Of a stretch of 64,000 nt of DNA, positions 54,788 to 63,961 are shown piece after piece. Numbering within the stretch: position 1 is the stretch's first letter; each line of letters opens with the position of its first letter. The notes beneath the pieces were generated by a model. That model made no database searches and had not been told where the DNA came from. It worked only from the letters and a program-made list of their open reading frames with translations. The stretch covers positions 92,242 to 156,241 of the forward strand of contig NZ_LMMV01000005.1 in the NCBI RefSeq assembly GCF_001422405.1. The letters run 5' to 3'. Source of the DNA: Pseudorhodoferax sp. Leaf267 (GTDB lineage Bacteria > Pseudomonadota > Gammaproteobacteria > Burkholderiales > Burkholderiaceae_C). The position numbers and the translations under genes were made by a program.

Positions 54788-55474
54788 ATGGCCACGACTC
54801 TGCTGACCGACACCGTCTACGACCAGGTGCTGGTGCTGATCCAGCACGACAAGCTCGCCACCGGGGACCGGCTGCCGGGCGAGCATGCGCTGGCCGAGCG
54901 CTTCAGCGTGTCGCGCCCCGTGGTGCGGCAGGCGCTGGCCCGGCTGCGCGCCGAGGGCCGCGTGACGGCCGCGCGCGGCGCCGGCCATTTCGTGGCGGAA
55001 GAACCGGCCCACAAGACCATCGACTACGGCCCGATCCAGGGCATTCCGGACGTGCGCAGCTTCCTGGAATTCCGCTGCATCCTCGAAGGCGAGAGCGCGG
55101 CGCTGGCTGCTCAGAGCCGCGACGCACGGCTGCGCGCGGCCATCACCGCGCGGCGCAAGGCCCTGGACACGGCCCAGCAGCGCGGCGAACCCGGCGTGGA
55201 GGAAGACATCGCCTTCCACGCCGCCATCGCCAAGGCCAGCGAGAACCGCTACCTGGTCCTCACCATCGCAGCGCTGGTGGAGCACACGCGCGTGGCCATC
55301 CGCCTGGTGCGCGAGCTGTCGCCGCAGCCGCTCATGCACCGCTGGCGCGACGTGCGCGCCGAGCACCTGCGCATCGACGAGGCCATCGCGGCACGCGACC
55401 CCGCGGCGGCGCGCGAGGCGATGACGCTGCACCTGCGCAGCGGCATCGGGCGGCTGTTTCCGCGCGAGGCCTGA
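54788..55474 (+). CDS. GntR-family (FadR/FCD subfamily) regulator
   Basis: The 228-residue regulator has a winged helix N-terminus (LATGDRLPGEHALAERFSVS, then RPVVRQALARLRAEGRV) and an FCD ligand domain. Its metal-type residues are in DIAFHAAIAKASENRYL and MTLHLRSGIG, with the RAEHLRIDEAIAARDPAAAR helix between. It is divergent from the Bug-enolase-dehydrogenase operon and probably represses it until an acid ligand binds. FCD regulators commonly sense sugar acids or dicarboxylates. Confidence 0.92.
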   Translation: MATTLLTDTVYDQVLVLIQHDKLATGDRLPGEHALAERFSVSRPVVRQALARLRAEGRVTAARGAGHFVAEEPAHKTIDYGPIQGIPDVRSFLEFRCILEGESAALAAQSRDARLRAAITARRKALDTAQQRGEPGVEEDIAFHAAIAKASENRYLVLTIAALVEHTRVAIRLVRELSPQPLMHRWRDVRAEHLRIDEAIAARDPAAAREAMTLHLRSGIGRLFPREA

Positions 55475-55495
55475 GCCGGATGCGCCCAAGGCGCT

Positions 55496-56851
55496 TCAGT
55501 GGCGGCCTGGCGCGGGCGGCGTGGGCTGGCGGGCGTGCAGCTCCTGCACCAGCAGTTCGCACAGCGTGGCGTACAGCGGTCGGCTGACCATGCGCGAGAC
55601 CAGGCTGGCCAGCAGCGCGCAGCCGATCAGGCTCAGCACCATGGCATGGCCGTCGGTCATTTCCATCACGATGATCATGGCGGTGATCGGCGTCTGCGTC
55701 ACGGCGGCCAGGAAGCCGGCCATGCCCAGCGCGATCAGCGCCGGCAGGTGCGGCGACCCGGTGATGGCCGCCACGTCGGCGCCCCAGCTGGCGCCGATGG
55801 ACAGGGCCGGCCCGAAGATGCCGCCCGGCACGCCGGACCAGGCCGACAGCCACGAGGCGATGAACTTCAGGCCCGTGTAGGTCAGGAAGGCGTGCTCCTG
55901 CGCCGACGCGGCGGCCAGCAGTTCGCGCGTGTGGTGGTGCCCGCCGCCCACGGCCGCGCCCTGGCTGATCAGGCCGATCAGCGCCACGAAGAAGCCGCAG
56001 CCCGCGGCAAAGCGCACCGGGTGGCGCCGGCGCCAGCCGCAGAAGCGGTCGGGCAGGCCGGTGGCCGACGCGATCATCAGCCGCGCCAGCAGGCCGCCGA
56101 ACAGGCCGCTGCCGAGCGCGACCAGAGCGCCGGGCAGCAGCTGGCTCCACCAGGCCAGCATCTCCACATGCACGCGGCCGAAGTACGAGAAATTGCCGAA
56201 GGCCGACACCGCCACCAGGCCGCCGACCACGATGGCCGCCAGCATCAGGCCGCTGCTGCGCTGCTCGATGCGCCGCGACAGCTCCTCGATCGCGAACACG
56301 ATGCCGCCCAGTGGCGTGTTGAAGGCGGCCGCCAGACCGACGGCCCCGCCCGCCACCAGCAGCTCGCGGTCGCTCACGCCCGAGCGCGCGGACAGGAAGC
56401 GGCGCGCGGCGAACATCACGCCCGCGGCCACCTGCACCGAGGGGCCCTGCCGGCCCGTCGACAGCCCGGCCAGCAGGCCGCCGGAGACGGCCAGGATCTT
56501 CGCGCCCGACAGGCGCAGCGAGACGAAGCGCGCGCGCTCGTGCGGCGGCACGCGCGGATCGAGCGCCGCGCAGACATGGGGCACGCCCGAGCCCGCCGCG
56601 CCCGGGAACCAGCGGCGCGTGGCCCAGACCACGGCCGCCGTCAGCGCGGGCGTCCACAAGAGCGCCAGCCAGGGCCGCTGCGCGCGTTGCGCGAGGAACC
56701 AGTCCATCGCGCCATCGGCCAGCAAGGTCAGCAGCACGACAGCCAGGCCGGCCAGCGCGGCGAAGCCGAGCACCAGGGCACGGTCGACCCAAACGCGCGC
56801 ATCTGACAGTTCTTCGTGCAGCTTGCGCAGGAAATCCGGTTCGCGGTCCAT
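55496..56851 (-). CDS. CLC-family chloride channel/antiporter with Gln at the gating-glutamate site
   Basis: The 451-residue inner-membrane protein has the CLC fold: GSGVPH (87-92, selectivity loop), GRQGPSVQ (133-140), GGAVGLAAAFNTPLGGIVFA and GVPGGIFGPALSIGA. In CLC antiporters the second motif is GREGP and its glutamate gates and couples protons. Here codon 135 is CAG (Gln). Fast-gating and proton coupling should therefore differ. An ATG 24 bp upstream, with AAGG before it, is an alternative start giving 459 residues. The gene converges on the GntR regulator gene and has no obvious functional partner nearby. No CBS domains are present. Confidence 0.9.
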   Translation of the reverse strand: MDREPDFLRKLHEELSDARVWVDRALVLGFAALAGLAVVLLTLLADGAMDWFLAQRAQRPWLALLWTPALTAAVVWATRRWFPGAAGSGVPHVCAALDPRVPPHERARFVSLRLSGAKILAVSGGLLAGLSTGRQGPSVQVAAGVMFAARRFLSARSGVSDRELLVAGGAVGLAAAFNTPLGGIVFAIEELSRRIEQRSSGLMLAAIVVGGLVAVSAFGNFSYFGRVHVEMLAWWSQLLPGALVALGSGLFGGLLARLMIASATGLPDRFCGWRRRHPVRFAAGCGFFVALIGLISQGAAVGGGHHHTRELLAAASAQEHAFLTYTGLKFIASWLSAWSGVPGGIFGPALSIGASWGADVAAITGSPHLPALIALGMAGFLAAVTQTPITAMIIVMEMTDGHAMVLSLIGCALLASLVSRMVSRPLYATLCELLVQELHARQPTPPAPGRH

Positions 56852-56954
56852 GGGGCGGCCGATTGTCGCAGCCATGCCCGGGCGACCTTGGCGACGCCAT
56901 GGAACAGGCCGAGCGGCGATCATCAGGGCTGACCAGCCACACCCGAGGAGCAGC

Positions 56955-57362
56955 ATGAAAGTCCAAGGCCAGTGCCACTGCGGCGCGATCGCGTTCGAGG
57001 CCGACGTGGAGCCGGGCAGCATGACGGTCTGCCATTGCACCGATTGCCAGACGCACTCGGGCTCGGCCTTCCGGGCCAACATCTCCGCGCCCGCCGCCAG
57101 CTTCCGGCTGCTCAAGGGCGAACCCCGCACCTACGTCAAGACCGCGGCCAGCGGCAACCAGCGCGTGCTGGCGTTCTGCGCGCACTGCGGCAGCCCGCTG
57201 TACGCCTGCGCCACGCAGGAGCCGACGGCCTACTCGCTGCGCATCGGCACACTCCGGCAGCGGCATGAACTCGGCCCGCCGCAGCGGCAGATCTGGGCAC
57301 AGCGGCGCCTGGCCTGGGTGGCGCTGCCGCCCGATGTCGAGGCATTCGAAGGCCAGCCCTGA
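56955..57362 (+). CDS. GFA-family protein (glutathione-dependent formaldehyde-activating fold)
   Basis: The 135-residue zinc protein has the cysteine motifs QCHCGAI (about 6-12), CHCTDC (about 27-32) and CAHCGSPLYA (about 76-85) that define the GFA/CENP-V fold. Most family members are not proven formaldehyde enzymes, so the function is open. GAGGAG lies 6 bp before the ATG. It stands alone between the divergent CLC gene and a 405-bp gene-free stretch. Confidence 0.88.
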   Translation: MKVQGQCHCGAIAFEADVEPGSMTVCHCTDCQTHSGSAFRANISAPAASFRLLKGEPRTYVKTAASGNQRVLAFCAHCGSPLYACATQEPTAYSLRIGTLRQRHELGPPQRQIWAQRRLAWVALPPDVEAFEGQP

Positions 57363-57767
57363 CGGGCCGCACGGCTCAACGCCTCTGCACGACCGCCTCC
57401 AGAACGTCGCGCGCCATCGGCGACAGGGCGCCCGCCTGTCCCGGCAGACATCGGTATGGGCCCGGAGGGAACGCCCGTCCGGGCCATGGTCGCCCAACTG
57501 CCTGGACGCCATCGCGCGCGCAAGCCTGCTGGCATGCCACGCTGCCGCTGCGCGATGGGCGAGGTGGCCCTCGGCCGAACGGGCCGAGACCTGCAACGCC
57601 AGCGCCCAGGCTCGCCATGCCGGGTCTTCGTTTCGCTGCTGTCGGGCGGGCCGGGCCTCTGCGGTGGCCCCAGGTGCCAGGCTGTGCAAGCTGCCTGCCC
57701 TGGGGAACGGCGCCGCGGCTGCGCGAGCACACGCAGGCCGTGGCGGCCGGCTTCGGGCTGGAAGGCC
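57363..57767. other. 405-bp stretch without an intact gene
   Basis: No frame here gives a recognisable complete protein. On the minus strand a frame ending near 57376 finishes GALSPMARDVLEAVVQRR, which looks like a genuine protein tail, vaguely like that of LysR regulators, but no matching body is found in one frame. Decayed coding sequence is possible. No promoter or terminator is convincing. Confidence 0.4.
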
Positions 57768-58859
57768 TCAGGAACTGAACAGGAAGTTCATCACGTCGCC
57801 ATCCTTGACGACGTAGTCCTTGCCTTCGGCGCGCATCTTGCCTGCGTCCTTGGCGCCTTGCTCGCCCTTGTAGGCGATGTAGTCGTCGAAGGCGATGGTC
57901 TGGGCGCGGATGTAGCCCTTCTCGAAATCGCCGTGGATCACGCCGGCCGCCTGCGGGCCGGTGTCGCCGATGTGGATGGTCCAGGCGCGCACTTCCTTCA
58001 CACCAGCGGTGAAGTAGGTCTGCAGGCCCAAGAGCTTGTAGGCGGCGCGGATCAGGCGGTTCAGGCCCGGCTCGTCCTGGCCCAGCTCCTTCAGGAATTC
58101 GAGCCGGTCGGCATCGTCCATCTCGGACAGCTCGGCCTCGATCTTGGCGCAGATGGCGACCACGGGCGCGCCCTGCTTGGTCGCGTACTCGGTCAGCCGG
58201 TCGAGGAAGGGGTTGTTCTCGAAGCCGTCCTCGGCCACGTTGGCCACGAACATGGCGGGCTTGGCGGTGATGAGGCTGAAGCTCTTGACCAGCGGGCGCT
58301 CTTCCTTGGTGAAGTCCAGCGCGCGCACGGGGGTGTTCTCGTTCAGCGCGGCCTGGCAGCGCTCCAGCAGCGCGACGAGCTTTTGCGCGTCCTTGTCGCC
58401 GGAGCGGGCCACCTTGGTGTGGCGGTGCAGGGCCTTCTCGACCGTGGCCAGGTCGGCCAGGCACAGCTCGGTCTGGATGACCTCGATGTCGGAGATCGGG
58501 TCGACCTTGCCGGCCACGTGGATCACGTTCGGGTCTTCGAAGCAGCGCACCACGTTGACGGTGGCGTCGGTCTCGCGGATGTGGGCCAGGAACTTGTTGC
58601 CCAGGCCCTCGCCCGTGCTGGCACCGGCCACCAGGCCGGCGATGTCCACGAACTCGACGATGGCGGGCACCACGCGCTCGGGCGAGACGATGGCCGACAG
58701 CTGCGCCAGGCGCGGGTCCGGCACCTCGACCACCCCGGTGTTGGGCTCGATGGTGCAGAAGGGGTAGTTCTCGGCCGCGATGCCGGCCTTGGTCAGCGCG
58801 TTGAAAAGGGTGGACTTGCCCACATTGGGCAGGCCCACGATGCCGCATTGGAGGCTCAT
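57768..58859 (-). CDS. ychF: Redox-regulated ATPase YchF (Obg-like)
   Basis: The 363-residue P-loop protein has G1 [15 protein letters not shown] (about 8-22), the DIAGLV G3-type motif and the [15 protein letters not shown] region. The TGS domain ends [17 protein letters not shown]. YchF hydrolyses ATP rather than GTP, binds ribosomes and acts in translation and oxidative stress responses. Length and both ends are canonical. The ATG at 58859 gives MSLQCGIVG; upstream codons have no ribosome binding site. Confidence 0.98.
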   Translation of the reverse strand: MSLQCGIVGLPNVGKSTLFNALTKAGIAAENYPFCTIEPNTGVVEVPDPRLAQLSAIVSPERVVPAIVEFVDIAGLVAGASTGEGLGNKFLAHIRETDATVNVVRCFEDPNVIHVAGKVDPISDIEVIQTELCLADLATVEKALHRHTKVARSGDKDAQKLVALLERCQAALNENTPVRALDFTKEERPLVKSFSLITAKPAMFVANVAEDGFENNPFLDRLTEYATKQGAPVVAICAKIEAELSEMDDADRLEFLKELGQDEPGLNRLIRAAYKLLGLQTYFTAGVKEVRAWTIHIGDTGPQAAGVIHGDFEKGYIRAQTIAFDDYIAYKGEQGAKDAGKMRAEGKDYVVKDGDVMNFLFSS

Positions 58860-58961
58860 GGCAGGGCTTTCAGGGGGATTCGGGAGAACCCGGCATTTTA
58901 GGCGGCCGGCATGCACCCGCGCTGCGGTGCGACCGGCCGCGCACGGGCCGGCGCGCAGGCT

Positions 58962-59876
58962 TCAGTCGAACCGGTAGTCCGCACCCGCCTGCTGGCCCGG
59001 CCGCAGCGCGTGGTCGATGCCGTCCAGCACGATGGCGTTCATGCCGAAGGCGATGGCGCCGCCCACCACGTCCAGCGCGCGGTAGGCCTGCATGGCATCG
59101 CCGACCTCGGGGCTGGAGAGCGCCGTGGCCGGGTCGATGTTCGGGATTGGGCAGCGCGGGCAGGGCTTGACCATCTTCAGGCGCGCCGGGCCGTCGGCCG
59201 TGGCGATCTCCAGCACGTCCAGGCGGTCCTCGTCGTGCGCCTCGATGCCGTCCAGCACGATGTTGGGCCGGAAGCGCTCGATGCCGACCGGGGCGTGCCC
59301 GGCGGCTTGCAGGCGCTGGTTCAGGCCGTCCAGCGAGGCCTGGCTCAGCACCAGCGCGGCAAAGCCGTCGGCGAACTGGGTCGGGGCATCGATGTCGCCG
59401 GTCCAGCGCTTGTTCGACAGGCGCTGCTGTTCGGGGTCGAAGCGCACCAGGCGCAGCGCGCGCGCGGGTGTGCCGGCTGGACGATCGGCGTTCAGGAAGT
59501 CGCTGAACCACTGGGCAGCGACATCGCCCATGTCGTAGGCCTGGACCTGGTCCTTCCAGACCCGCACCTGGACGGGTGCTTCCACCGTGTCGAGCGCGAT
59601 GTGCAGGGCCAGCATGCCGGGCGCGCGCAGGACCATGTCGAAGTGCTTGAGCTGCGGCCGGACCAGCGCCATGCGCGGACACTCGCGCTGGGTCACGAAC
59701 ACGCCCTGTTCGTCCACCACCATCCAGGCGCGGTCGAACTCGAGCCCGGTTTCGGTCAACAGCGCTTCGGGAACCTCGATCCCGGCGCAGGACTTGATGG
59801 GGTAGATGAACAGCCGCGCGATGCGGGCCTGGACATCGCGCGCCGGAGCGGCGGCGGCAGAGGGATGCGTGGTCAC
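58962..59876 (-). CDS. MOSC-domain protein with MOSC N-terminal beta-barrel (YcbX-like)
   Basis: The 304-residue protein has an N-terminal beta-barrel domain (IARLFIYPIKSCAGIEVPEA, then LEFDRAWMVVDEQG) and a C-terminal MOSC domain. The molybdenum-cofactor cysteine lies in MVKPCPRCPIPNID (about 240). YcbX-type proteins use molybdenum cofactor to reduce N-hydroxylated bases, with an external electron donor. It begins at GTG and is divergent from the UbiH-type gene. No ferredoxin domain is attached, unlike E. coli YcbX. Confidence 0.9.
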   Translation of the reverse strand: MTTHPSAAAAPARDVQARIARLFIYPIKSCAGIEVPEALLTETGLEFDRAWMVVDEQGVFVTQRECPRMALVRPQLKHFDMVLRAPGMLALHIALDTVEAPVQVRVWKDQVQAYDMGDVAAQWFSDFLNADRPAGTPARALRLVRFDPEQQRLSNKRWTGDIDAPTQFADGFAALVLSQASLDGLNQRLQAAGHAPVGIERFRPNIVLDGIEAHDEDRLDVLEIATADGPARLKMVKPCPRCPIPNIDPATALSSPEVGDAMQAYRALDVVGGAIAFGMNAIVLDGIDHALRPGQQAGADYRFD

Positions 59877-59973
59877 GGCGGCTGAACTTCCTGGTCGCAG
59901 AGAAGGCGCGCATTGTGCATGGGCCGTGCCAGGCCATCCAGGCCCGCGCGCCCGGGCTGTGGCACCCCACTCC

Positions 59974-59979
59974 TACAAT
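59974..59979 (+). promoter_or_regulatory. -10 element 6 bp before the UbiH-type gene (leaderless candidate)
   Basis: TACAAT ends 6 bp before the ATG at 59986, so transcription should start at the initiation codon. No strong ribosome binding site is present, which fits a leaderless mRNA. Confidence 0.5.
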
Positions 59980-59985
59980 CCCGCG

Positions 59986-61134
59986 ATGCCTTCTCCCCCA
60001 GCTTTCGACATCTGCATCCGCGGCGGCGGCATCGTGGGGCGCACGCTCGCGCTGCTGATGGCGCGCGAGCGCCTGCGCGTGGCGCTGGTGCCGCATGCCG
60101 GCGCGACGCGCGCGGGCGAATCGTCCGATGTGCGTGCCTATGCGCTGAATGCCGCATCGCGCGCGCTGCTGGAGGGCCTGCGTTGCTGGCCCGACTCCGT
60201 GCATGCCACGGCGGTGCAGGCCATGCAGGTGTTCGGCGACGACGGTGGCGAGGTGAATTTCGATGCGGCGCGCCAGGGCCGTGGCACACCGCTGGCCTGG
60301 GTCGTGGACGTTGCGGCCCTGGAGACGCGCCTGGCCGAAGCCGTCCGCTACCAGCCGCAGATCGAGGTGCTGGAGCAGGCACCGCCCGCCGCCCTGACCG
60401 TCCTGTGTGAAGGCAAGGCCAGCAGCACCCGCGCTGAATGGGGCCTCGACTACGACGCGCATGCCTACGGGCAAAGCGCCATCGCGACGCGGCTGCAATG
60501 CGAACGCCCGCATGGCCAGGTCGCCCGGCAATGGCTGCTGGCGGGCGAGGTGCTGGCCTTGCTGCCATTGGGCGGAGCAGAGGGCAGCACCGTGGCCGTG
60601 GTCTGGGCGGTGCCGCAGGACCGCATTGCCGCCAGCCTGGCGTGGGACGACACCACGTTCACGCAGGCGCTGGAGCAGATCAGCCACCAGTCGCTGGGTC
60701 GCTTGCAGGCGAGCGGCGAACGCGCCGCGTGGCCGCTGCAGCTGGCGCAGGCCCGCCATTTCGTCGGCGTGCGTACTACGGGGGACGGCCAGGCCATGGC
60801 TTGGGCCCTGGCGGGGGACAGTGCGCACACCGTGCACCCGCTCGCGGGCCAGGGCCTGAACCTGGGCCTGGGCGATGCCGCAGAACTGGTGAACGTGCTG
60901 CGCAGCCGCGAGAGCTGGCGCAGTGTGGCCGATCTGCGGCTGCTGCGCCGCTACGAACGTTCGCGCAAGGCCGCATTGGCCGCGATGCGGCTGGCGACCG
61001 ATGGGCTGCAACAGCTGTTCGCGCACCAGGCCCCTGCGTTGCAGGGCCTTCGCAACTGGGGCATGAAGGGCTTCGAGCGCAGCGGCCCGTTGAAGACCTG
61101 GGTGGCGCGCCGTGCGATGGGCACCGGCGGCTGA
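59986..61134 (+). CDS. UbiH/UbiF-type FAD-dependent aromatic hydroxylase
   Basis: The 382-residue flavoprotein has the N-terminal FAD motif DICIRGGGIVGRTLALLMA and the central NADPH/FAD region QSAIATRLQCERPH. The C-terminal ribityl-binding motif is LAGDSAHTVHPLAGQGLNLG, then LGDAAELVNVL. This pattern is that of ubiquinone-ring hydroxylases (UbiH, UbiI, UbiF, UbiM), which work with the Ubi complex near the inner membrane. Which ring position it modifies is not readable. The DsbC gene follows after 26 bp, so the two are probably cotranscribed. Confidence 0.88.
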   Translation: MPSPPAFDICIRGGGIVGRTLALLMARERLRVALVPHAGATRAGESSDVRAYALNAASRALLEGLRCWPDSVHATAVQAMQVFGDDGGEVNFDAARQGRGTPLAWVVDVAALETRLAEAVRYQPQIEVLEQAPPAALTVLCEGKASSTRAEWGLDYDAHAYGQSAIATRLQCERPHGQVARQWLLAGEVLALLPLGGAEGSTVAVVWAVPQDRIAASLAWDDTTFTQALEQISHQSLGRLQASGERAAWPLQLAQARHFVGVRTTGDGQAMAWALAGDSAHTVHPLAGQGLNLGLGDAAELVNVLRSRESWRSVADLRLLRRYERSRKAALAAMRLATDGLQQLFAHQAPALQGLRNWGMKGFERSGPLKTWVARRAMGTGG

Positions 61135-61160
61135 ACCACACAACTCACAAAGGACATCCC

Positions 61161-61961
61161 GTGATCCAACAACTTCCCCGCTCGCGCGTCGCGCTCGCCG
61201 CGCTGTTTCTGGCGGGCCTTGCCGCGTGCGGCAAGAACGAGGCGGCCAACCCGGTGCCCGCGGCGGCCCCTGTCGCCACCAGCGCCGCATCGGCCGACCC
61301 CATCGCAGCGATCCGCAAGAACCTGGCAGAGCGCCTGCCCCAACTGCCCCCGATCGAGGAGATCACGCCTGCGCCCATGGCGGGCCTGTACGAGGTCCGG
61401 CTGCAGGGTGCAGACATCGTCTACACCGACGCCGAGGGCAACTACCTGATTCAGGGTCAGGTCTTCGACACCAAGCTGCGCCGCAACCTGACCGAAGAGC
61501 GCATCGACAAGCTGACGGCGATCGATTTCAAGAGCTTGCCGCTGAAGGATTCCTTCAAGCTCGTGCGCGGCGACGGCAAGCGCACGCTGGCGGTGTTCGT
61601 CGATCCCAACTGCGGCTATTGCAAGCGCTTCGAGCGCGACCTGGAGAAGATCGACAACGTGACCATCCACCTGTTCCTGTACCCCATCCTGGGCGCGGAT
61701 TCAGTGGCGAAGTCGCAAAGCATCTGGTGCGCCAAGGACAAGGCCAAGGTCTGGTCCGACTGGATGGTGCGCGACCAGGCGATCCCATCGGCGCAATGCG
61801 ACGGCGCGCCTGTCGCGCGCAACGTCGAGTTCGGCCGCAAGCACAAGATCACGGGCACGCCGACGCTGTTGTTCGCCAACGGCACGCGCGTGCCGGGCGC
61901 CTTGCCTGCGGCAGAGGTCGAGAAACTGCTCGTGGCGGCGGCGGGCAGCACCAAGCCCTGA
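61161..61961 (+). CDS. dsbC: DsbC-type disulfide isomerase predicted as a lipoprotein
   Basis: The 266-residue protein has an N-terminal dimerisation part (YEVRLQGADIVYTDAEGNYL with IQGQVFD, typical of DsbC) and a thioredoxin-fold catalytic domain. The active site is C151-G-Y-C154 in DPNCGYCKRF and the cis-proline is in ITGTPTLLFANG. DsbC shuffles wrong disulfides in the periplasm and is kept reduced by DsbD. Its signal sequence ends in LAGLAAC with C23 in a lipobox, so it may be lipid-anchored. A Pro/Ala-rich linker (about 28-46) follows. The start is GTG with AAAGGA 7 bp upstream. Confidence 0.92.
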   Translation: MIQQLPRSRVALAALFLAGLAACGKNEAANPVPAAAPVATSAASADPIAAIRKNLAERLPQLPPIEEITPAPMAGLYEVRLQGADIVYTDAEGNYLIQGQVFDTKLRRNLTEERIDKLTAIDFKSLPLKDSFKLVRGDGKRTLAVFVDPNCGYCKRFERDLEKIDNVTIHLFLYPILGADSVAKSQSIWCAKDKAKVWSDWMVRDQAIPSAQCDGAPVARNVEFGRKHKITGTPTLLFANGTRVPGALPAAEVEKLLVAAAGSTKP

Positions 61962-61999
61962 CGGGGCGCCAGCCCGGGGAGATCGCGCCGACGCTCCTG

Positions 62000-62005
62000 T
62001 ATTCT
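62000..62005 (+). promoter_or_regulatory. -10 element 6 bp before the M61 peptidase gene (leaderless candidate)
   Basis: TATTCT ends 6 bp before ATG 62012. CAGGA in between could be a ribosome binding site for readthrough from dsbC, so both leaderless and operon expression are possible. Confidence 0.35.
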
Positions 62006-62011
62006 CAGGAC

Positions 62012-63856
62012 ATGCAGACGACTTCTTCCCCAGCGCGCAAGTCCCCCTCCGATGCGCACCATGACACGCCTGCGATCGGCTACCGCGTCGAGCTGGCCGA
62101 TCTTCATGCCCATCTCTACCGTGTCACGCTGACGATCCAGGCGCCATCCGCCCATCAGCGCGTGTCACTGCCGGTGTGGATTCCCGGCAGCTACATGGTG
62201 CGCGAGTTCTCCAAGCACCTGCAGCAGTTGGAGGCGCATCAAGGGCGCCGCGTCGTCAACTGCGTTCAACTGGATAAGAACAGTTGGGATCTGACCGCCG
62301 AGCCCGGCAAGCCCCTGGTGCTGCGCTACGTGGTCTATGCGAACGACAATTCCGTTCGGACGGCATGGCTGGACAGCCAGCGGGGCTTTTTCAACGGCAC
62401 GAGCCTGTGCCTGCGCGTTCATGGCCATGAGACGCAGCCACATGCCCTGGAACTGGTGGCATCGCGCGCGACGGCCAGCTGGTCGGTGGCGACCGGGCTC
62501 ACGAGCACCGATGTGGACGCTGCGGGTTTTGGCCACTACCTTGCGGCCGACTACGACGAACTGGTCGATTGCCCATTTGAATTGGGCACGTTCTGGCATG
62601 GCGAGTTCAAGGCTGCCGGCATTCCACACCGCTTCGTCGTCGCAGGCGCACCCCTGTCGTTTGACGGCGCTCGCCTGTTGCACGACACCCAGAAGATCTG
62701 CGAGGAGCAGATCCGCTTTTGGCATCCGCCAACAGATGGGGCTGTCAAGGGCAGCAAGCCGCCACACAAGCGCTATGTGTTCATGCTCAACGCAGTCGAC
62801 GACGGCTACGGCGGGCTGGAGCATCGCAATTCCACGGCGCTGCTGTGCAACCGTCGGGATCTGCCGCGCCGTGACGAGCAGGCAGGGGAATCCGCGCAGG
62901 GGCCGCATACCTCGCGGCAAAGCGAGGGTTACACGACATTGCTGGGCTTGATCAGCCACGAATACTTCCACACCTGGAACGTGAAACGTCTGCGCCCAGC
63001 CGAGTTCGCCCGCTATGCCTACGACGCCGAACAATACACCCAGCTCTTGTGGTTCTTCGAGGGGTTCACGAGCTACTACGACGACCTGATGCTGCATCGC
63101 TGCGGCTTGATCGACAACGCCGGTTACGTGAAGCTTTTGAACAAGGGCATCAATCAAGTCATGCAGACGCCCGGTCGGCTGCTGCAGTCCGTCGCCCAGT
63201 CCAGCATGGACGCCTGGGTCAAGTACTACCGCTCCGACGAAAACACCCCGAATGCCACGGTCAGCTACTACACCAAGGGCGCGCTCGTGGCGCTGTGTCT
63301 GGACCTGAGCCTGCGCGCAGAGGGCAAGACAACGCTGGACAACGTCATGCGGGCGCTGTGGACGCGCTGCGGCGGCGGGCCGATGGCCGAGGCCGATCTG
63401 GCCGCCGTACTCGCCGAACTGGCAGGCCGACCCTTCGATGACGAATTAACTGCGTGGGTGCACGGCCATGACGAGCTGCCATTGCAGCCATTGCTGGAGG
63501 CACATGGTGTGGCCGTGCACGAGGACGCGGCGCAGCTGGCGCACCGGCTTGGCCTGCGCGTATCGGAGGCCAACGGCATCCAGGTCAAAATCGTGTTGCG
63601 GGGCGGGGCCGCCGAACTGGCCGGATTTTCCGCTGGCGACGAGTGGCTGGGCGTGGAAACAGAACACGATGGCTGGCGGCTCTCACGCCTTGACGACCTG
63701 CTGTTCTATACGGGCAGAACCCGGCACGTCACCGCCCTTGTCGCACGTGACAAGCGCCTCATGCGTCTGCGCCTCGAGATTCCGACGACAACAGACGTCA
63801 GAACCTGGCGGCTTTCTGTCGAGAATGCCGCATCTACGACCCAATGGCTGGGCTGA
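62012..63856 (+). CDS. M61-family glycyl aminopeptidase-like metalloprotease
   Basis: The 614-residue protein has the zinc site HEYFH (H316, E317, H320) followed by TWNVKRLRPAE, and the third ligand in WFFEGFTSYYDDL (E350). The beta-rich N-terminal domain and a C-terminal PDZ-like part (from about 520, GVAVHEDAAQ to the end) are typical of M61. Relatives release N-terminal glycine or alanine from peptides. No signal peptide is visible, so it is presumably cytoplasmic. Codon use and GC are slightly lower than upstream genes. It is the last protein gene before the rRNA operon. Confidence 0.92.
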   Translation: MQTTSSPARKSPSDAHHDTPAIGYRVELADLHAHLYRVTLTIQAPSAHQRVSLPVWIPGSYMVREFSKHLQQLEAHQGRRVVNCVQLDKNSWDLTAEPGKPLVLRYVVYANDNSVRTAWLDSQRGFFNGTSLCLRVHGHETQPHALELVASRATASWSVATGLTSTDVDAAGFGHYLAADYDELVDCPFELGTFWHGEFKAAGIPHRFVVAGAPLSFDGARLLHDTQKICEEQIRFWHPPTDGAVKGSKPPHKRYVFMLNAVDDGYGGLEHRNSTALLCNRRDLPRRDEQAGESAQGPHTSRQSEGYTTLLGLISHEYFHTWNVKRLRPAEFARYAYDAEQYTQLLWFFEGFTSYYDDLMLHRCGLIDNAGYVKLLNKGINQVMQTPGRLLQSVAQSSMDAWVKYYRSDENTPNATVSYYTKGALVALCLDLSLRAEGKTTLDNVMRALWTRCGGGPMAEADLAAVLAELAGRPFDDELTAWVHGHDELPLQPLLEAHGVAVHEDAAQLAHRLGLRVSEANGIQVKIVLRGGAAELAGFSAGDEWLGVETEHDGWRLSRLDDLLFYTGRTRHVTALVARDKRLMRLRLEIPTTTDVRTWRLSVENAASTTQWLG

Positions 63857-63915
63857 TATTCGACGCGCACTGATTGCGCGACATACGGTGCCCGTCAAAT
63901 TCTTCCGCGCAAAGT

Positions 63916-63950
63916 AAAACGCCCAGACCTTTAGGAGGTCTGGGCGTTTT
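63916..63950. terminator. Strong bidirectional terminator between the M61 gene and the rRNA operon
   Basis: AAAACGCCCAGACC (63916-63929) is a perfect inverted repeat of GGTCTGGGCGTTTT (63937-63950) around loop TTTAGGA. The T-run on each strand lets it stop both the rRNA operon coming from the right and the peptidase gene from the left. Confidence 0.95.
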
Positions 63951-63961
63951 AGGGCTGTAGG

